Source: CAYWMY01 sp046352935 (lineage in GTDB: Bacteria > Pseudomonadota > Gammaproteobacteria > Steroidobacterales > Steroidobacteraceae). From it: a stretch of 64,000 bases of DNA. Below the pieces are notes generated by a model. That model was not told the origin of the DNA. It did no database searches and was given only the letters and a program-made list of their open reading frames with translations. The position numbers were made by a program, and so were the translations under genes. The stretch covers positions 8,634 through 72,633 of the forward strand of contig JAXMGR010000021.1 in the NCBI GenBank assembly GCA_046352935.1, in the 5' to 3' direction. Below, piece by piece: positions 27,966 to 38,230 of the stretch. How positions within the stretch are numbered: position 1 is the first letter of the stretch; each line of letters starts with the position of its first letter.

Positions 27966-28135
27966 CGGGGAACGGGGGCATTTTTCCCCCGCGACGACGG
28001 CAGCTGGACGCGCGGGCTGCGGACGGAGGGCCCCTCGTCTCGCGCCAGATCTTTACGCTCGCCTCGGGGCCCTCCTGCGCGCCCGCTCGTCCGATGCGCT
28101 GCGGCAGGGAAATGAAGCAATGTCCCCATTTCCCC
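27966..28135. repeat. Type A palindromic repeat, single copy
   Basis: About 170 bases between the phosphodiesterase and ahcY genes. The core (from about 28011 to 28090) contains GACGCGCGGGCTGCGGACGG, the left half of the internal palindrome, and matches the cores at 14.8 and 63.5 kb almost exactly. The right end is the complement of GGGGACATTGCTTCATTTCC, a one-base-longer version of the family terminus. No ORF-like coding signal is seen. Confidence 0.8.
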
Positions 28136-28147
28136 GGCCGGCGGCGC

Positions 28148-29563
28148 TCAATAGCGGTAGTGCTCGGGCTTGTACGGCCCTTCGGGCGCTAGCCCTAAAT
28201 ACTTCGACTGCTCGGCCGTGAGCGTCGTCAGTCTCGCGCCGATGCGCTCGAGGTGCAGCCGCGCGACCTTCTCGTCGAGGTGCTTCGGCAGCACGTAGAC
28301 CTTGTGCTCGTACCTGCTGCCGAACTTGAAGAGCTCGATCTGCGCGAGCGTCTGGTTCGTGAACGAGTTCGACATCACGAACGACGGATGACCGGTGGCG
28401 CAACCGAGGTTCACCAGGCGGCCCTCGGCCAGCACGATGATGCGCCTGCCGTCGGGGAAGATGACGTGGTCGACCTGCGGCTTGATGTTCTCCCACGGGT
28501 ACTGGCGCAGGCTGGCGATGTCGATCTCGCTGTCGAAGTGGCCGATGTTGCAGACGATGGCCTGGTGCTTCATCGCGCGCATGTGCGCGTGGCTGATGAC
28601 GTTCACGTTGCCGGTTGCCGTGACGAAGAGGTCCGCGAGTGGCGCCGCTTCTTCCATGGTGACGACGCGATAGCCGTCCATCGCCGCCTGCAGTGCGCAG
28701 ATCGGGTCGATCTCGGTGACCCACACCTGCGCGGAGAGCGCCTTCAGTGCCTCGGCCGAGCCCTTGCCGACGTCGCCGTAGCCGCAGACGACCGCGATCT
28801 TGCCCGCGATCATGACGTCCGTCGCACGCTTGATCGCGTCGACGAGCGATTCGCGGCAGCCGTACAGGTTGTCGAACTTCGACTTGGTCACCGAGTCGTT
28901 GACGTTGATGGCGGGGAATGGCAGCCGGCCGTCGGCGGCCATCTTGTAAAGGCGCTTCACGCCGGTCGTCGTCTCCTCGGTCACGCCCCGGATGTGCGCG
29001 AGCCGCTGCGAGTACCAGCCCGGGCTCTTCTCGAGGCGCTTCCTGATCGACGCGTACAGGACGGTCTCTTCCTCGTTCGTGGGGTTGGCGATCACGGACG
29101 GGTCGTCCTCGGCGCGCGTGCCGAGGATGAGCAGCAGCGTGGCGTCGCCGCCGTCGTCGAGGATCATGTTGGCGTACTGGCCGTTCGGCCACTCGAAGAT
29201 GCGGTGGGAGTACTCCCAGTATTCCTCGAGCGATTCGCCCTTGTAGGCGAACACCGGTGTACCGCCCGCCGCGATCGCGGCCGCCGCGTGGTCCTGCGTG
29301 GAGTAGATGTTGCACGACGCCCAGCGCACGTCGGCGCCGAGGGCCTTGAGCGTTTCGATGAGCATCGCCGTCTGGATGGTCATGTGCAGCGAGCCCGCGA
29401 TGCGCGCGCCCTTGAGGGGCTGCGACACGCGGTATTCGTCGCGGATGGCCATGAGTCCCGGCATCTCGGTCTCGGCGATGGCCATTTCCTTGCGGCCGAA
29501 CTCGGCGAGCGAGAGGTCCTTGACGGCGTAGTCGGTGAAGTTCGCGGATACGACGGCGTTCAC
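28148..29563 (-). CDS. ahcY: S-adenosylhomocysteine hydrolase
   Basis: A 471-residue NAD-dependent enzyme cleaving S-adenosylhomocysteine to homocysteine and adenosine. It has the NAD-binding GYGDVGKGSAEAL segment, the substrate segment NVNDSVTKSKFDN, and the invariant C-terminal end KPEHYRY. The start is GTG 29563: AGGAG lies 7 bases before it, while a TTG 15 bases upstream would put that Shine-Dalgarno inside the gene. An SAH riboswitch lies just upstream in the leader. metK is upstream on the same strand, so both steps around SAM/SAH are side by side, but a hairpin and a separate promoter suggest independent transcription. Confidence 0.97.
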   Translation of the reverse strand: MNAVVSANFTDYAVKDLSLAEFGRKEMAIAETEMPGLMAIRDEYRVSQPLKGARIAGSLHMTIQTAMLIETLKALGADVRWASCNIYSTQDHAAAAIAAGGTPVFAYKGESLEEYWEYSHRIFEWPNGQYANMILDDGGDATLLLILGTRAEDDPSVIANPTNEEETVLYASIRKRLEKSPGWYSQRLAHIRGVTEETTTGVKRLYKMAADGRLPFPAINVNDSVTKSKFDNLYGCRESLVDAIKRATDVMIAGKIAVVCGYGDVGKGSAEALKALSAQVWVTEIDPICALQAAMDGYRVVTMEEAAPLADLFVTATGNVNVISHAHMRAMKHQAIVCNIGHFDSEIDIASLRQYPWENIKPQVDHVIFPDGRRIIVLAEGRLVNLGCATGHPSFVMSNSFTNQTLAQIELFKFGSRYEHKVYVLPKHLDEKVARLHLERIGARLTTLTAEQSKYLGLAPEGPYKPEHYRY

Positions 29564-29595
29564 GTTCAGTCTCCTCAAAGCGGTTCAAGGGGGCT

Positions 29596-29678
29596 GAGCG
29601 CCGTTGCTTCCGGTCACGGAGCCCGAGCCTGGCAGGGGCGGCTCGAACGGCCGCGCCGCTGTTGCAACGCTCCTCGGG
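29596..29678 (-). ncRNA. S-adenosylhomocysteine (SAH) riboswitch
   Basis: On the minus strand the leader of ahcY reads CCCGAGGAGCGTTGCAAC, then CCAGGCTCGGGCTCC, then AAGCAACGGCGCTC. These are the three conserved blocks of the SAH riboswitch (P1/P2 strands and the pseudoknot partner), in the right order over 83 bases. CCCGAG pairs with CTCGGG, and GAGCG(T)TG pairs with CAACGGCGCTC-type sequence. The element ends 33 bases before the GTG start. Members of this class turn on ahcY when SAH accumulates. Confidence 0.9.
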
Positions 29679-29723
29679 TCCGAGGGGCGCCCCGTGAGGG
29701 ACGCTCCGATGTCGACGCGCGGT

Positions 29724-29751
29724 AGTTTAGGGCCTGCCGCCGCTTTGTGCA
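29724..29751 (-). promoter_or_regulatory. Possible promoter for the ahcY leader
   Basis: TGCACA (29746-29751) and TAAACT (29724-29729), 16 bases apart on the minus strand. This places a start site about 40 bases before the riboswitch. The match is moderate. Confidence 0.35.
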
Positions 29752-29830
29752 TCGGCGGGCGTCGCCGTTTCTTGACGCTGTCCCGGACGACGCCAGCGGC
29801 CCCGGGCGGCCCGTGCGCGGCAGGTGCGCA

Positions 29831-29963
29831 TCTCGGGAACGGCGGAGCCGCCGGCCCTCGGGCAGCAGCGTCGCGTATGTCTTCAGGGCCGCGGTGCCCG
29901 GGAAACGGCGAAGCCGCCGGATACCTCGGGCACGAGGCCCGGGCATCCGGCGGCTCCGGTGTC
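29831..29963 (-). terminator. metK terminator region with duplicated palindromes
   Basis: An 11-bp perfect stem (29912-29922 with 29945-29955, AGCCGCCGGAT) with an inner small hairpin begins 18 bases after the metK stop. Two similar units, built on CGGCGGAGCCGCCGG (near 29840) and CGGCGAAGCCGCCGG (near 29906), lie about 65 bases apart and end in CCTCGGGCA. There is no T-run beyond GTTTCCC, so termination is likely but not proven. Confidence 0.55.
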
Positions 29964-29973
29964 GCGTCGTCCG

Positions 29974-31206
29974 TTACAGTCCCGCGGCCTTGCGCAGCGC
30001 CTCGGCGCGGTCGGTCATCTCCCAGGAGAAGGCCAGCGCGTTACGCGACTTCCGGACCTCCTTCCCGTTCACCGTGTCCGCGTAGTGATACACGAGCTCG
30101 AACGGCTCGCGGCCGAAGTGGCCGTAGGACGCCGTCGGGCGGTAGATCGGGTGCAACAGGTCCAGCATCTTCACGATGCCGTACGGCCTGAGGTCGAAGT
30201 GCGCGCGGACCAGCTTCTCCAGCTTCTCGTCGCTGACGCGCCCCGTGCCGAAGGTCGAGACCATGACCGAGGTCGGCTCCGCCACGCCGATCGCGTAGGA
30301 GACCTGCACCTCGCAGCGCGTCGCGAGCCGCGCCGCGACGATGTTCTTCGCGACATAGCGCGCCGCATAGGCCGCGGAGCGATCGACCTTCGAGGGGTCC
30401 TTGCCCGAGAACGCGCCACCGCCGTGGCGGGCCATGCCGCCGTAGGAGTCGACGATGATCTTGCGGCCCGTCAGGCCGCAGTCGCCGACGGGTCCGCCGA
30501 TCACGAACTTGCCCGTCGGGTTGATGTGAACCTTCGTTTTCTTCGTGATCCACTTCGCCGGCAGCACCGGCTTGCAGATCTCCTCCCACACGGCCTCGTG
30601 CAGGTGCTTCTGCTTCACGTCCGGGTCGTGCTGCGTCGACAGCACCACTGCCTCGATCGCGACGGGCTTGTCGTCCTCGTAGCGGAAGGTGAGCTGGCTC
30701 TTCGCGTCGGGCCGCAGCCACGGCAGGCGCGGATTCTTCCCCTTACGCAGCTTCGTCTGCTGCTCCACCATCTTGTGCGCATAGTGGATCGGCGCGGGCA
30801 TGAGCGCCGTGGTCTCGTTGCTGGCGTAGCCGAACATCAGGCCCTGGTCACCGGCGCCCTGTTCCTCGGGCTTCCTGCGGTCGACGCCCTGCGCGATGTC
30901 CGGCGACTGCTTGCCGAGGATGTTGATGACGCCGCAGGTGCTGCCGTCGAAGCCGATCTCGTGCGAGGTGTAGCCGATGTCGCAGATCACCTGGCGGATC
31001 AGCGCCTCGAGGTCCAGCGAGGCGCCGGTCGTGACTTCGCCCGCGACGATCGCCACGCCGGTCTTCACGAGCGTCTCGCAGGCCACCCGCGAGCGCGGAT
31101 CGCGCGCCAGGAGCGCGTCCAGGACGGCGTCCGATATCTGGTCCGCCACCTTGTCCGGGTGCCCTTCGCCGACCGACTCCGACGTGAACAGATAGCTGCC
31201 GCTCAT
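29974..31206 (-). CDS. metK: S-adenosylmethionine synthetase
   Basis: A 410-residue enzyme making SAM from methionine and ATP. It has the N-terminal ESVGEGHPDKVADQISDA, the middle GLMFGYASNET, and the glycine-rich P-loop-like motif GGGAFSGKDPSKVDRSAAY. The length is typical, with a slightly longer central insertion (LRKGKNPRLPWLRPDAK). ATG 31206 has GGGAG upstream at a rather long distance. It is divergent from tkt across 260 bases. No SAM riboswitch is apparent in its leader. Confidence 0.97.
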   Translation of the reverse strand: MSGSYLFTSESVGEGHPDKVADQISDAVLDALLARDPRSRVACETLVKTGVAIVAGEVTTGASLDLEALIRQVICDIGYTSHEIGFDGSTCGVINILGKQSPDIAQGVDRRKPEEQGAGDQGLMFGYASNETTALMPAPIHYAHKMVEQQTKLRKGKNPRLPWLRPDAKSQLTFRYEDDKPVAIEAVVLSTQHDPDVKQKHLHEAVWEEICKPVLPAKWITKKTKVHINPTGKFVIGGPVGDCGLTGRKIIVDSYGGMARHGGGAFSGKDPSKVDRSAAYAARYVAKNIVAARLATRCEVQVSYAIGVAEPTSVMVSTFGTGRVSDEKLEKLVRAHFDLRPYGIVKMLDLLHPIYRPTASYGHFGREPFELVYHYADTVNGKEVRKSRNALAFSWEMTDRAEALRKAAGL

Positions 31207-31412
31207 GAGACCGCCGCTCCCTCGATGGGTGGTGCTGGAAAGGGGCGCAAACTACCACGAGGCGGGGGGGCGTTTTCCACTTTCCGGCCGTGGATCGCGG
31301 GTGGCCCGGGGCGCGGCGCGCCGGAGGCGGAACTCCGTCAGACACCCCGCGGCCGGCCCGTACGGGTGGATCGCGGGGAGGGCCGGCACCCCTTCCGCCG
31401 ACGGCTCTCCGA

Positions 31413-31441
31413 TTGCCCGGATCGGGGGGTTCGTGGACAAT
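31413..31441 (+). promoter_or_regulatory. Sigma-70-type promoter for tkt
   Basis: TTGCCC (31413-31418) and GACAAT (31436-31441) separated by 17 bases. The expected transcription start is about 20 bases before the tkt ATG, giving a short leader containing GGAGAG. Confidence 0.5.
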
Positions 31442-31466
31442 GCGCCCCCCTCCGGAGAGTGCCCTC

Positions 31467-33470
31467 ATGCCCACCCGTCGTGAACTCGCCAACGCCCTGC
31501 GCGTCCTCAGCATGGATGCCGTGCAGAAGGCCAACTCCGGGCACCCGGGCATGCCCATGGGCATGGCGGACATCGCCGAAGTGCTGTGGCGGGATTTCCT
31601 GAAGCACAGCCCGGGCAATCCCGAGTGGTTCGACCGCGACCGCTTCGTGCTGTCGAACGGCCACGGGTCCATGCTGCTGTACTCGCTGCTGCACCTGTCG
31701 GGCTATCCGCTGTCGCTGGACGAGATCAGGAACTTCCGTCAGCTCGGTTCGAAGACTGCCGGTCACCCCGAGCGGGAGCCCGACATCGGCATCGAGACCA
31801 CGACGGGCCCGCTCGGGCAGGGCATTGCCAACGCGGTGGGCATGGCACTCGCCGAGAAGCTGCTGGCCGCGGAGTTCAACCGTCCGGGGCACACGGTGGT
31901 CGATCATCGCACCTGGGTGTTCCTCGGCGATGGCTGCCTCATGGAAGGCGTCTCGCACGAGGCCTGCTCGCTCGCCGGGACCCTGGGTCTCGGCAAGCTG
32001 ATCGCTTTCTACGACGACAACGGCATCTCCATCGACGGCGAGGTGCACGGCTGGTTCACCGACGACACGCCGAAGCGCTTCGAGGCCTACGGCTGGCAGG
32101 TGATCCGCAACGTCGACGGCCACGACTCCGAAGCGATCAGGCGCGCGATCCGCAAGGCGCAGCGCGAGACCGCGAAGCCTTCACTGATCTGCTGCAAGAC
32201 CATCATCGGCTATGGCTCCCCGAACAAGCAGGGCACGGAGGCGACGCATGGTGCGGCGCTCGGTACCGATGAGGTGGCCGCTGCACGTGCCAGCCTGAAC
32301 TGGCCGCACGAGCCGTTCGTGATCCCGGACGAGATCCGCGCGGGCTGGGACGCGCGCGCGAAGGGCAGGCGCGTCGAGAACCGCTGGAAGCGCGGGTTCA
32401 AGGCCTACGCGGCGGCGCATCCGGAACTCGCTGCGGCGCTCGGGCGGCGCATGCACGGCGAACTGCCTGCGGATTTCGCGGAGCAGGCGCTGGCCCTGAC
32501 CGCGGCGGCACAGGCCGCCGGCGGCAACGTCGCCACCCGGCAGAGTTCACAGCAGGTGCTCAATGCCTTCGGGCCGCTGCTGCCCGAGCTGCTGGGCGGC
32601 TCCGCTGACCTGACCGGGTCGAACAACACGCAGATCAAGGGGACCTGGGCCGTGTCCCGGGGCGATGCGACCGGCCGCTACCTGCATTACGGCGTCCGCG
32701 AGTTCGGCATGGCCGCGGTCATGAACGGTGTCGCGCTCCACGGCGGCTTCATTCCCTACGGCGGCACTTTCCTCGTCTTTTCGGACTACGCGCGCAACGC
32801 GCTGCGCATGGCGGCGCTCATGAAGCAGCGCAGCATCTTCGTGCTCACCCACGACTCGATCGGGCTCGGTGAGGATGGTCCGACGCACCAGCCCGTCGAG
32901 CACGTGGCGACGCTACGCATGATCCCGAATATGGAAGTGTGGCGGCCTTGTGACACAGTCGAGACTTATGTCGCGTGGCGACAGGCCATCATGCGCGCCC
33001 TCGGTCCCACGAGTCTCGTGCTGACGCGCCAGGCGCTGCCGCACCAGCCGCGTACTGCCGAGCAGGTCGCGTCGATCGCGCGCGGTGGCTATGTCCTCAG
33101 GGACTGCGCCGGCACTCCCGAGGCGATCCTCATCGCCACGGGGTCCGAGGTCGCCGTCGCGCTCGAGGCCCAGGCGATGCTGGCCGCGGCCGGTCGCCGG
33201 GCGCGGGTCGTGTCGATGCCCTGCACCGGCGTGTTCGAAGCGCAGGACGCGGCCTGGCGGGAGTCCGTGCTGCCGCGCGCCGTGCGTTGCCGCGTCGCGA
33301 TCGAGGCGGGAGTGCCGGACGGCTGGTGGCGCCACGTCGGCGATGCCGGTCGGGTGATCGGCATGACGTCGTTCGGCGCGTCGGCGCCGGCGAAGGATCT
33401 GTACCGTCACTTCGGCATCACGGCCGATGCGGTGGTGCGGGCCGTGGCGGAATCGTTCGCGGCCGTCTGA
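31467..33470 (+). CDS. tkt: Transketolase
   Basis: A 667-residue TPP enzyme of the pentose phosphate/Calvin cycle interconversions. It has the N-terminal NSGHPGMPMGMA, the TPP motif GDGCLMEGVSHEA (about 153-165) with its partner Asn, the pyrimidine-domain GVREFGMAAVMNG containing the catalytic Glu, and THDSIGLGEDGPTHQPVEH for sugar binding. GGAGAG precedes the ATG. It heads a co-directional run tkt-gap-pgk-pyk, the common proteobacterial carbon-metabolism cluster in which fba usually follows. No fba is present here. Confidence 0.97.
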   Translation: MPTRRELANALRVLSMDAVQKANSGHPGMPMGMADIAEVLWRDFLKHSPGNPEWFDRDRFVLSNGHGSMLLYSLLHLSGYPLSLDEIRNFRQLGSKTAGHPEREPDIGIETTTGPLGQGIANAVGMALAEKLLAAEFNRPGHTVVDHRTWVFLGDGCLMEGVSHEACSLAGTLGLGKLIAFYDDNGISIDGEVHGWFTDDTPKRFEAYGWQVIRNVDGHDSEAIRRAIRKAQRETAKPSLICCKTIIGYGSPNKQGTEATHGAALGTDEVAAARASLNWPHEPFVIPDEIRAGWDARAKGRRVENRWKRGFKAYAAAHPELAAALGRRMHGELPADFAEQALALTAAAQAAGGNVATRQSSQQVLNAFGPLLPELLGGSADLTGSNNTQIKGTWAVSRGDATGRYLHYGVREFGMAAVMNGVALHGGFIPYGGTFLVFSDYARNALRMAALMKQRSIFVLTHDSIGLGEDGPTHQPVEHVATLRMIPNMEVWRPCDTVETYVAWRQAIMRALGPTSLVLTRQALPHQPRTAEQVASIARGGYVLRDCAGTPEAILIATGSEVAVALEAQAMLAAAGRRARVVSMPCTGVFEAQDAAWRESVLPRAVRCRVAIEAGVPDGWWRHVGDAGRVIGMTSFGASAPAKDLYRHFGITADAVVRAVAESFAAV

Positions 33471-33530
33471 GGCCGCGACATCGCGAGGGTGCGAGTCAGT
33501 CGGGTTCGAATCGAGTCAGGAGTTCAGGAC

Positions 33531-34529
<999 letters not shown>

Positions 34530-34577
34530 ACCGGCCCGATCCGACGACCGCCACGCAACTCACACGGGGAGAGCCCC

Positions 34578-35762
34578 ATGGCCACCGTTCTCCGCATGGT
34601 CGATCTCGACCTGAAGGGTAAGCGCGTGCTGATCCGCGAGGATCTGAACGTGCCCGTGCACGACGGTGTCGTGACCAGCGACGCGCGCATCCGCGCCTCG
34701 CTGCCGACCATCAAGCTCGCGCTGGAGAAGGGTGCGCGCCTCCTGATCGCCTCGCACCTCGGTCGCCCCGAGGAAGGCAAGGTCGATCCGGCCTTGTCGC
34801 TGGAGCCGGTGGCCGCGCGGCTGTCCGAGCTGCTGGGCCGCAAGGTGCCGCTGAAGCGCGACTGGTTCGACGGCGCCGAGGTGGTGCCCGGCGAGGCGGT
34901 GCTGCTCGAGAACGTGCGCTTCCTGAAGGGCGAGAAGAAGGACAACGAGGACCTCGCGAAGCGCATGGCGGCGCTCTGCGACGTCTACGTGATGGACGCC
35001 TTCGGCACGGCGCACCGCGCCGAAGCGAGCACCCACGGCGTGGCACGCTTCGCGCCCGTGGCCTCGGCGGGGCCGCTGCTCGTCAATGAACTCGTCGCGC
35101 TGGAGACCGCGCTGGAGAAGCCGGCGCGCCCGCTGCTCGCGATCGTCGCGGGCTCGAAGGTCTCGACCAAGCTCACCGTGCTGGAGACGCTGCTCGGCAA
35201 GGTCGATCAGCTCATCGTGGGCGGCGGCATCGCGAACACCTTCATCGCGGCCGTGGGGCTGCCGGTCGGCAGGTCGCTGTACGAGGCCGACATGGTCGAC
35301 ATCGCGAAGAGGCTGATCGAGCAGTCGAAGGCACGTGGCGTCGAGATCCCGATCCCGACCGACGTCGTGGTCGCCAAGGAGTTCTCGGCCACGGCCGAGG
35401 CCGACGTGAAGCCGGTCGCCGAAGTGGCTGCCGACGACATGATCCTGGACATCGGGCCGGACACCGCCGAGCGGTTCGCGAAGGTCGTGGCCGCCGCCGG
35501 CACGGTCGTCTGGAACGGCCCGGTCGGCGTGTTCGAGTTCGACCAGTTCGGCGAGGGCACGAAGACGCTGGCGAACGCCATCGCGCGCTCGAAGGCGTTC
35601 TCGCTCGCGGGCGGCGGCGACACGCTGGCCGCGATCGAGAAGTACGGCGTCGAGGAAGGGATTTCCTACATCTCGACGGGTGGCGGTGCCTTCCTCGAGT
35701 TCGTCGAGGGCAAGTTGCTGCCGGCCGTGGCCGCGCTGGAGGCGCGCGCCGGGAGCGCCTGA
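34578..35762 (+). CDS. pgk: Phosphoglycerate kinase
   Basis: A 394-residue two-lobed kinase. It has the N-terminal RVLIREDLNVPVHDG, the substrate Arg/His segment ASHLGRP, LLENVRF, and the ATP-lobe GGGIANTF and NGPVGVFEF with SLAGGGDTLAAI near the C-terminus. GGGGAGAG precedes the ATG. It belongs to the tkt-gap-pgk-pyk run. All expected motifs are present. Confidence 0.97.
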   Translation: MATVLRMVDLDLKGKRVLIREDLNVPVHDGVVTSDARIRASLPTIKLALEKGARLLIASHLGRPEEGKVDPALSLEPVAARLSELLGRKVPLKRDWFDGAEVVPGEAVLLENVRFLKGEKKDNEDLAKRMAALCDVYVMDAFGTAHRAEASTHGVARFAPVASAGPLLVNELVALETALEKPARPLLAIVAGSKVSTKLTVLETLLGKVDQLIVGGGIANTFIAAVGLPVGRSLYEADMVDIAKRLIEQSKARGVEIPIPTDVVVAKEFSATAEADVKPVAEVAADDMILDIGPDTAERFAKVVAAAGTVVWNGPVGVFEFDQFGEGTKTLANAIARSKAFSLAGGGDTLAAIEKYGVEEGISYISTGGGAFLEFVEGKLLPAVAALEARAGSA

Positions 35763-35894
35763 CCGGACTCTGCGGCGCTCCGTCACCGTGACGTCCGGCT
35801 GCGACCGGTGACGGCAGGCGGCCGGCCGCGGCCGACGACACCGGGCCCTTCCCAGCAGGCATAATCCGGCGGTTACCGTTGCCGGAGCGAGCGC

Positions 35895-37325
35895 ATGCTG
35901 AGACGCACCAAGATAGTCGCGACCCTGGGTCCTGCAACGGACGATCCCGCCGTGCTGACCGACATGATCCGGGCCGGCGTCGACGTGGTGCGCGTCAATT
36001 TCTCCCACGGGCGGTTCGAGGATCACGCGCAGCGCATCGGACGCGTGCGCGAGGCCGCCGAACGCGCGGGCCGGTACGTGGGGATCCTCGGCGACCTGCG
36101 CGGTCCGAAGATCCGCATCGAGCGCTTCGCGACCGGCCGTGTCGAGCTGAAGGAGGGCGACCACTTCGCGCTCGACCCGGCGCTGGATCCGGAGGCCGGC
36201 ACCGCGGCGGGTGTCGGCGTGGCCTATCCGGACCTGCCGCGCGACGTGAAGGCCGGCGACACGCTGCTCCTCAACGACGGACTCATCGCGCTGCGCGTCA
36301 CGGGTGTCGCCGGCACGCGCATCGACACGGTCGTGACCGTCGGCGGCGAACTGTCGAACCAGAAGGGACTCAACAAGAAAGGCGGCGGCCTGTCGGCCGC
36401 TGCGCTGACCGACAAGGATCGCTCCGACATCCGCATGGCGGCCGAACTCGGCGTCGATTACCTCGCGGTCTCGTTCGTGCGGTCGGCGGCTGATGTCGAG
36501 GAGGCTCGCGGTCTGCTGAAGGCGGCCGGCGGGCACGCGCGCATCATGGCCAAGATCGAGCGCGGCGAGGCCATCCAGAACCTCGAGGAGATCGTGCGCG
36601 CATCGGACGCGGTCATGGTGGCGCGTGGCGACCTCGGCGTCGAGGTCGGCTATGCGCAGCTCACCGGTCTGCAGAAGCGCATCATCCAGCTCGCGCGGCG
36701 GCACAACCGCATCGCGGTGACGGCGACGCAGATGATGGAGTCCATGATCACGAACCCCGTGCCGACGCGGGCGGAGGTCTCCGACGTCGCCAATGCCGTG
36801 ATGGACGACACCGATGCGGTCATGCTCTCGGCCGAGACCGCGGTCGGCAGGTATCCGGTCAAGGTCGTGCAGGAGATGGCGCAGGTCATCGAGGGCGCCG
36901 AGAAGTGGCACCATTCGCACGCGCGCGAGCGGCATCGCATCGACGGCTATTTCAAGGGCACCGACGAGGCCATCGCGATGGCGGTGATGTACACCGCGAA
37001 CCACCTCAACGTGAAGGCCATCGTCGCGCTGACCGAGTCCGGCTCGACGACGCTGTGGATGTCGCGCATCCGCTCGGACATCCCCATCTACGCCTTCACG
37101 CGCCAGGAGGCGACGCGCCGGCGCGTGACGCTGTACCGCGGCGTCCAGCCGATCGCCTTCGACGTGGTGCAGACCGATCCGGAGATCCTGTACCCGACCA
37201 TCTTCCATCTGGTCATCGAACTCGGGCTCGCCCGCGCCGGCGACCTGATCATCGTCACCAAGGGCGAGCTGACCGGTGTCGCCGGCGGCACGAATTCCAT
37301 GAAGATCCTCGAGGTCCGCAACTGA
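35895..37325 (+). CDS. pyk: Pyruvate kinase
   Basis: A 476-residue enzyme making pyruvate and ATP from phosphoenolpyruvate. It has the N-terminal RRTKIVATLGPAT, VNFSHG, the active-site IMAKIERGEAIQN with the catalytic Lys, VMVARGDLGVE, and the VTATQMMESM loop. A CATAAT -10-like hexamer lies at 35860-35865, about 30 bases before the ATG, so it may have its own promoter despite following pgk. Its stop is one base from the start of the moxR gene. Confidence 0.97.
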   Translation: MLRRTKIVATLGPATDDPAVLTDMIRAGVDVVRVNFSHGRFEDHAQRIGRVREAAERAGRYVGILGDLRGPKIRIERFATGRVELKEGDHFALDPALDPEAGTAAGVGVAYPDLPRDVKAGDTLLLNDGLIALRVTGVAGTRIDTVVTVGGELSNQKGLNKKGGGLSAAALTDKDRSDIRMAAELGVDYLAVSFVRSAADVEEARGLLKAAGGHARIMAKIERGEAIQNLEEIVRASDAVMVARGDLGVEVGYAQLTGLQKRIIQLARRHNRIAVTATQMMESMITNPVPTRAEVSDVANAVMDDTDAVMLSAETAVGRYPVKVVQEMAQVIEGAEKWHHSHARERHRIDGYFKGTDEAIAMAVMYTANHLNVKAIVALTESGSTTLWMSRIRSDIPIYAFTRQEATRRRVTLYRGVQPIAFDVVQTDPEILYPTIFHLVIELGLARAGDLIIVTKGELTGVAGGTNSMKILEVRN

Positions 37326-37326
37326 C

Positions 37327-38187
37327 ATGAGCGCTCTCCGTTTCCAGGGCACCGACGACTACGTCGCCACGGACGAACTGAAACTCGCGGTCAACGCCGC
37401 CGTGACGCTGGGGCGTCCGCTGCTGATCAAGGGCGAGCCCGGCACGGGCAAGACCCAGCTCGCGCAGGAGATCGCGCGCGGCCTCGGGCTGCCGCTGTTC
37501 GAGTGGCACATCAAGTCCACGACCAAGGCGCAGCAGGGCCTCTACGAGTACGACGCGGTTTCGCGGCTGCGCGATTCCCAGCTCGGCGACCCGCGTGTCA
37601 AGGACATCGCCAACTACATCCTCAAGGGCATGCTGTGGCGCGCCTTCGAGAACGACACGCGCGCGGTGCTGCTCATCGACGAGATCGACAAGGCCGACAT
37701 CGAGTTCCCGAACGACCTGCTGCGGGAACTGGACCGCATGGAGTTCTACGTCTACGAGACACGTGAACTCGTCAAGGCGCGGCAGCGGCCGGTCGTCGTC
37801 ATCACCAGCAACAACGAGAAGGAACTGCCGGACGCGTTCCTGCGCCGCTGCTTCTTCCACTACATCCGCTTCCCGGATCCGGAGACCATGCAGCGCATCG
37901 TCGACGTGCACTACCCGGGCCTGAAACAGACGCTGCTGAAGGAGGCGCTCGAGTCCTTCTACCGCATCCGCGAGATCCCGGGCCTCAAGAAGAAGCCCTC
38001 GACGTCCGAGCTGCTCGACTGGATCAAGCTGCTGGTGGCCGAGGACATCCCGCCCGAGGCCCTGCGCTCCGACGACCAGAAGGTCGTGATTCCGCCATTG
38101 CACGGCGCGCTGCTCAAGAACGAGCAGGACGTGCACCTGTTCGAGCAGCTCGTGTTCATGCACCGTCGCGCGGGGCGCGGGAACTGA
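37327..38187 (+). CDS. MoxR-family AAA+ ATPase
   Basis: A 286-residue AAA+ chaperone-like ATPase. Walker A is GEPGTGKT at residues 36-43, Walker B is LLIDEIDKAD, sensor 1 is TSNNEKELPDAF, and the arginine finger region follows (RRCFFHYIRF). Such proteins act with VWA-domain partners to insert metals or remodel complexes. The start lies one base after the pyk stop, suggesting coupled translation. The next gene encodes the expected VWA partner. The complex it serves is unknown. Confidence 0.93.
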   Translation: MSALRFQGTDDYVATDELKLAVNAAVTLGRPLLIKGEPGTGKTQLAQEIARGLGLPLFEWHIKSTTKAQQGLYEYDAVSRLRDSQLGDPRVKDIANYILKGMLWRAFENDTRAVLLIDEIDKADIEFPNDLLRELDRMEFYVYETRELVKARQRPVVVITSNNEKELPDAFLRRCFFHYIRFPDPETMQRIVDVHYPGLKQTLLKEALESFYRIREIPGLKKKPSTSELLDWIKLLVAEDIPPEALRSDDQKVVIPPLHGALLKNEQDVHLFEQLVFMHRRAGRGN

Positions 38188-38230
38188 GGGTCATGGCCGG
38201 TTCGCGCAACGCTGGTGGGGCACGGCGGTC

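Noticed and set aside
31207..31466. A SAM riboswitch before metK
   Set aside because: No conserved SAM-I, SAM-II or SAM-III core blocks could be found in the leader.
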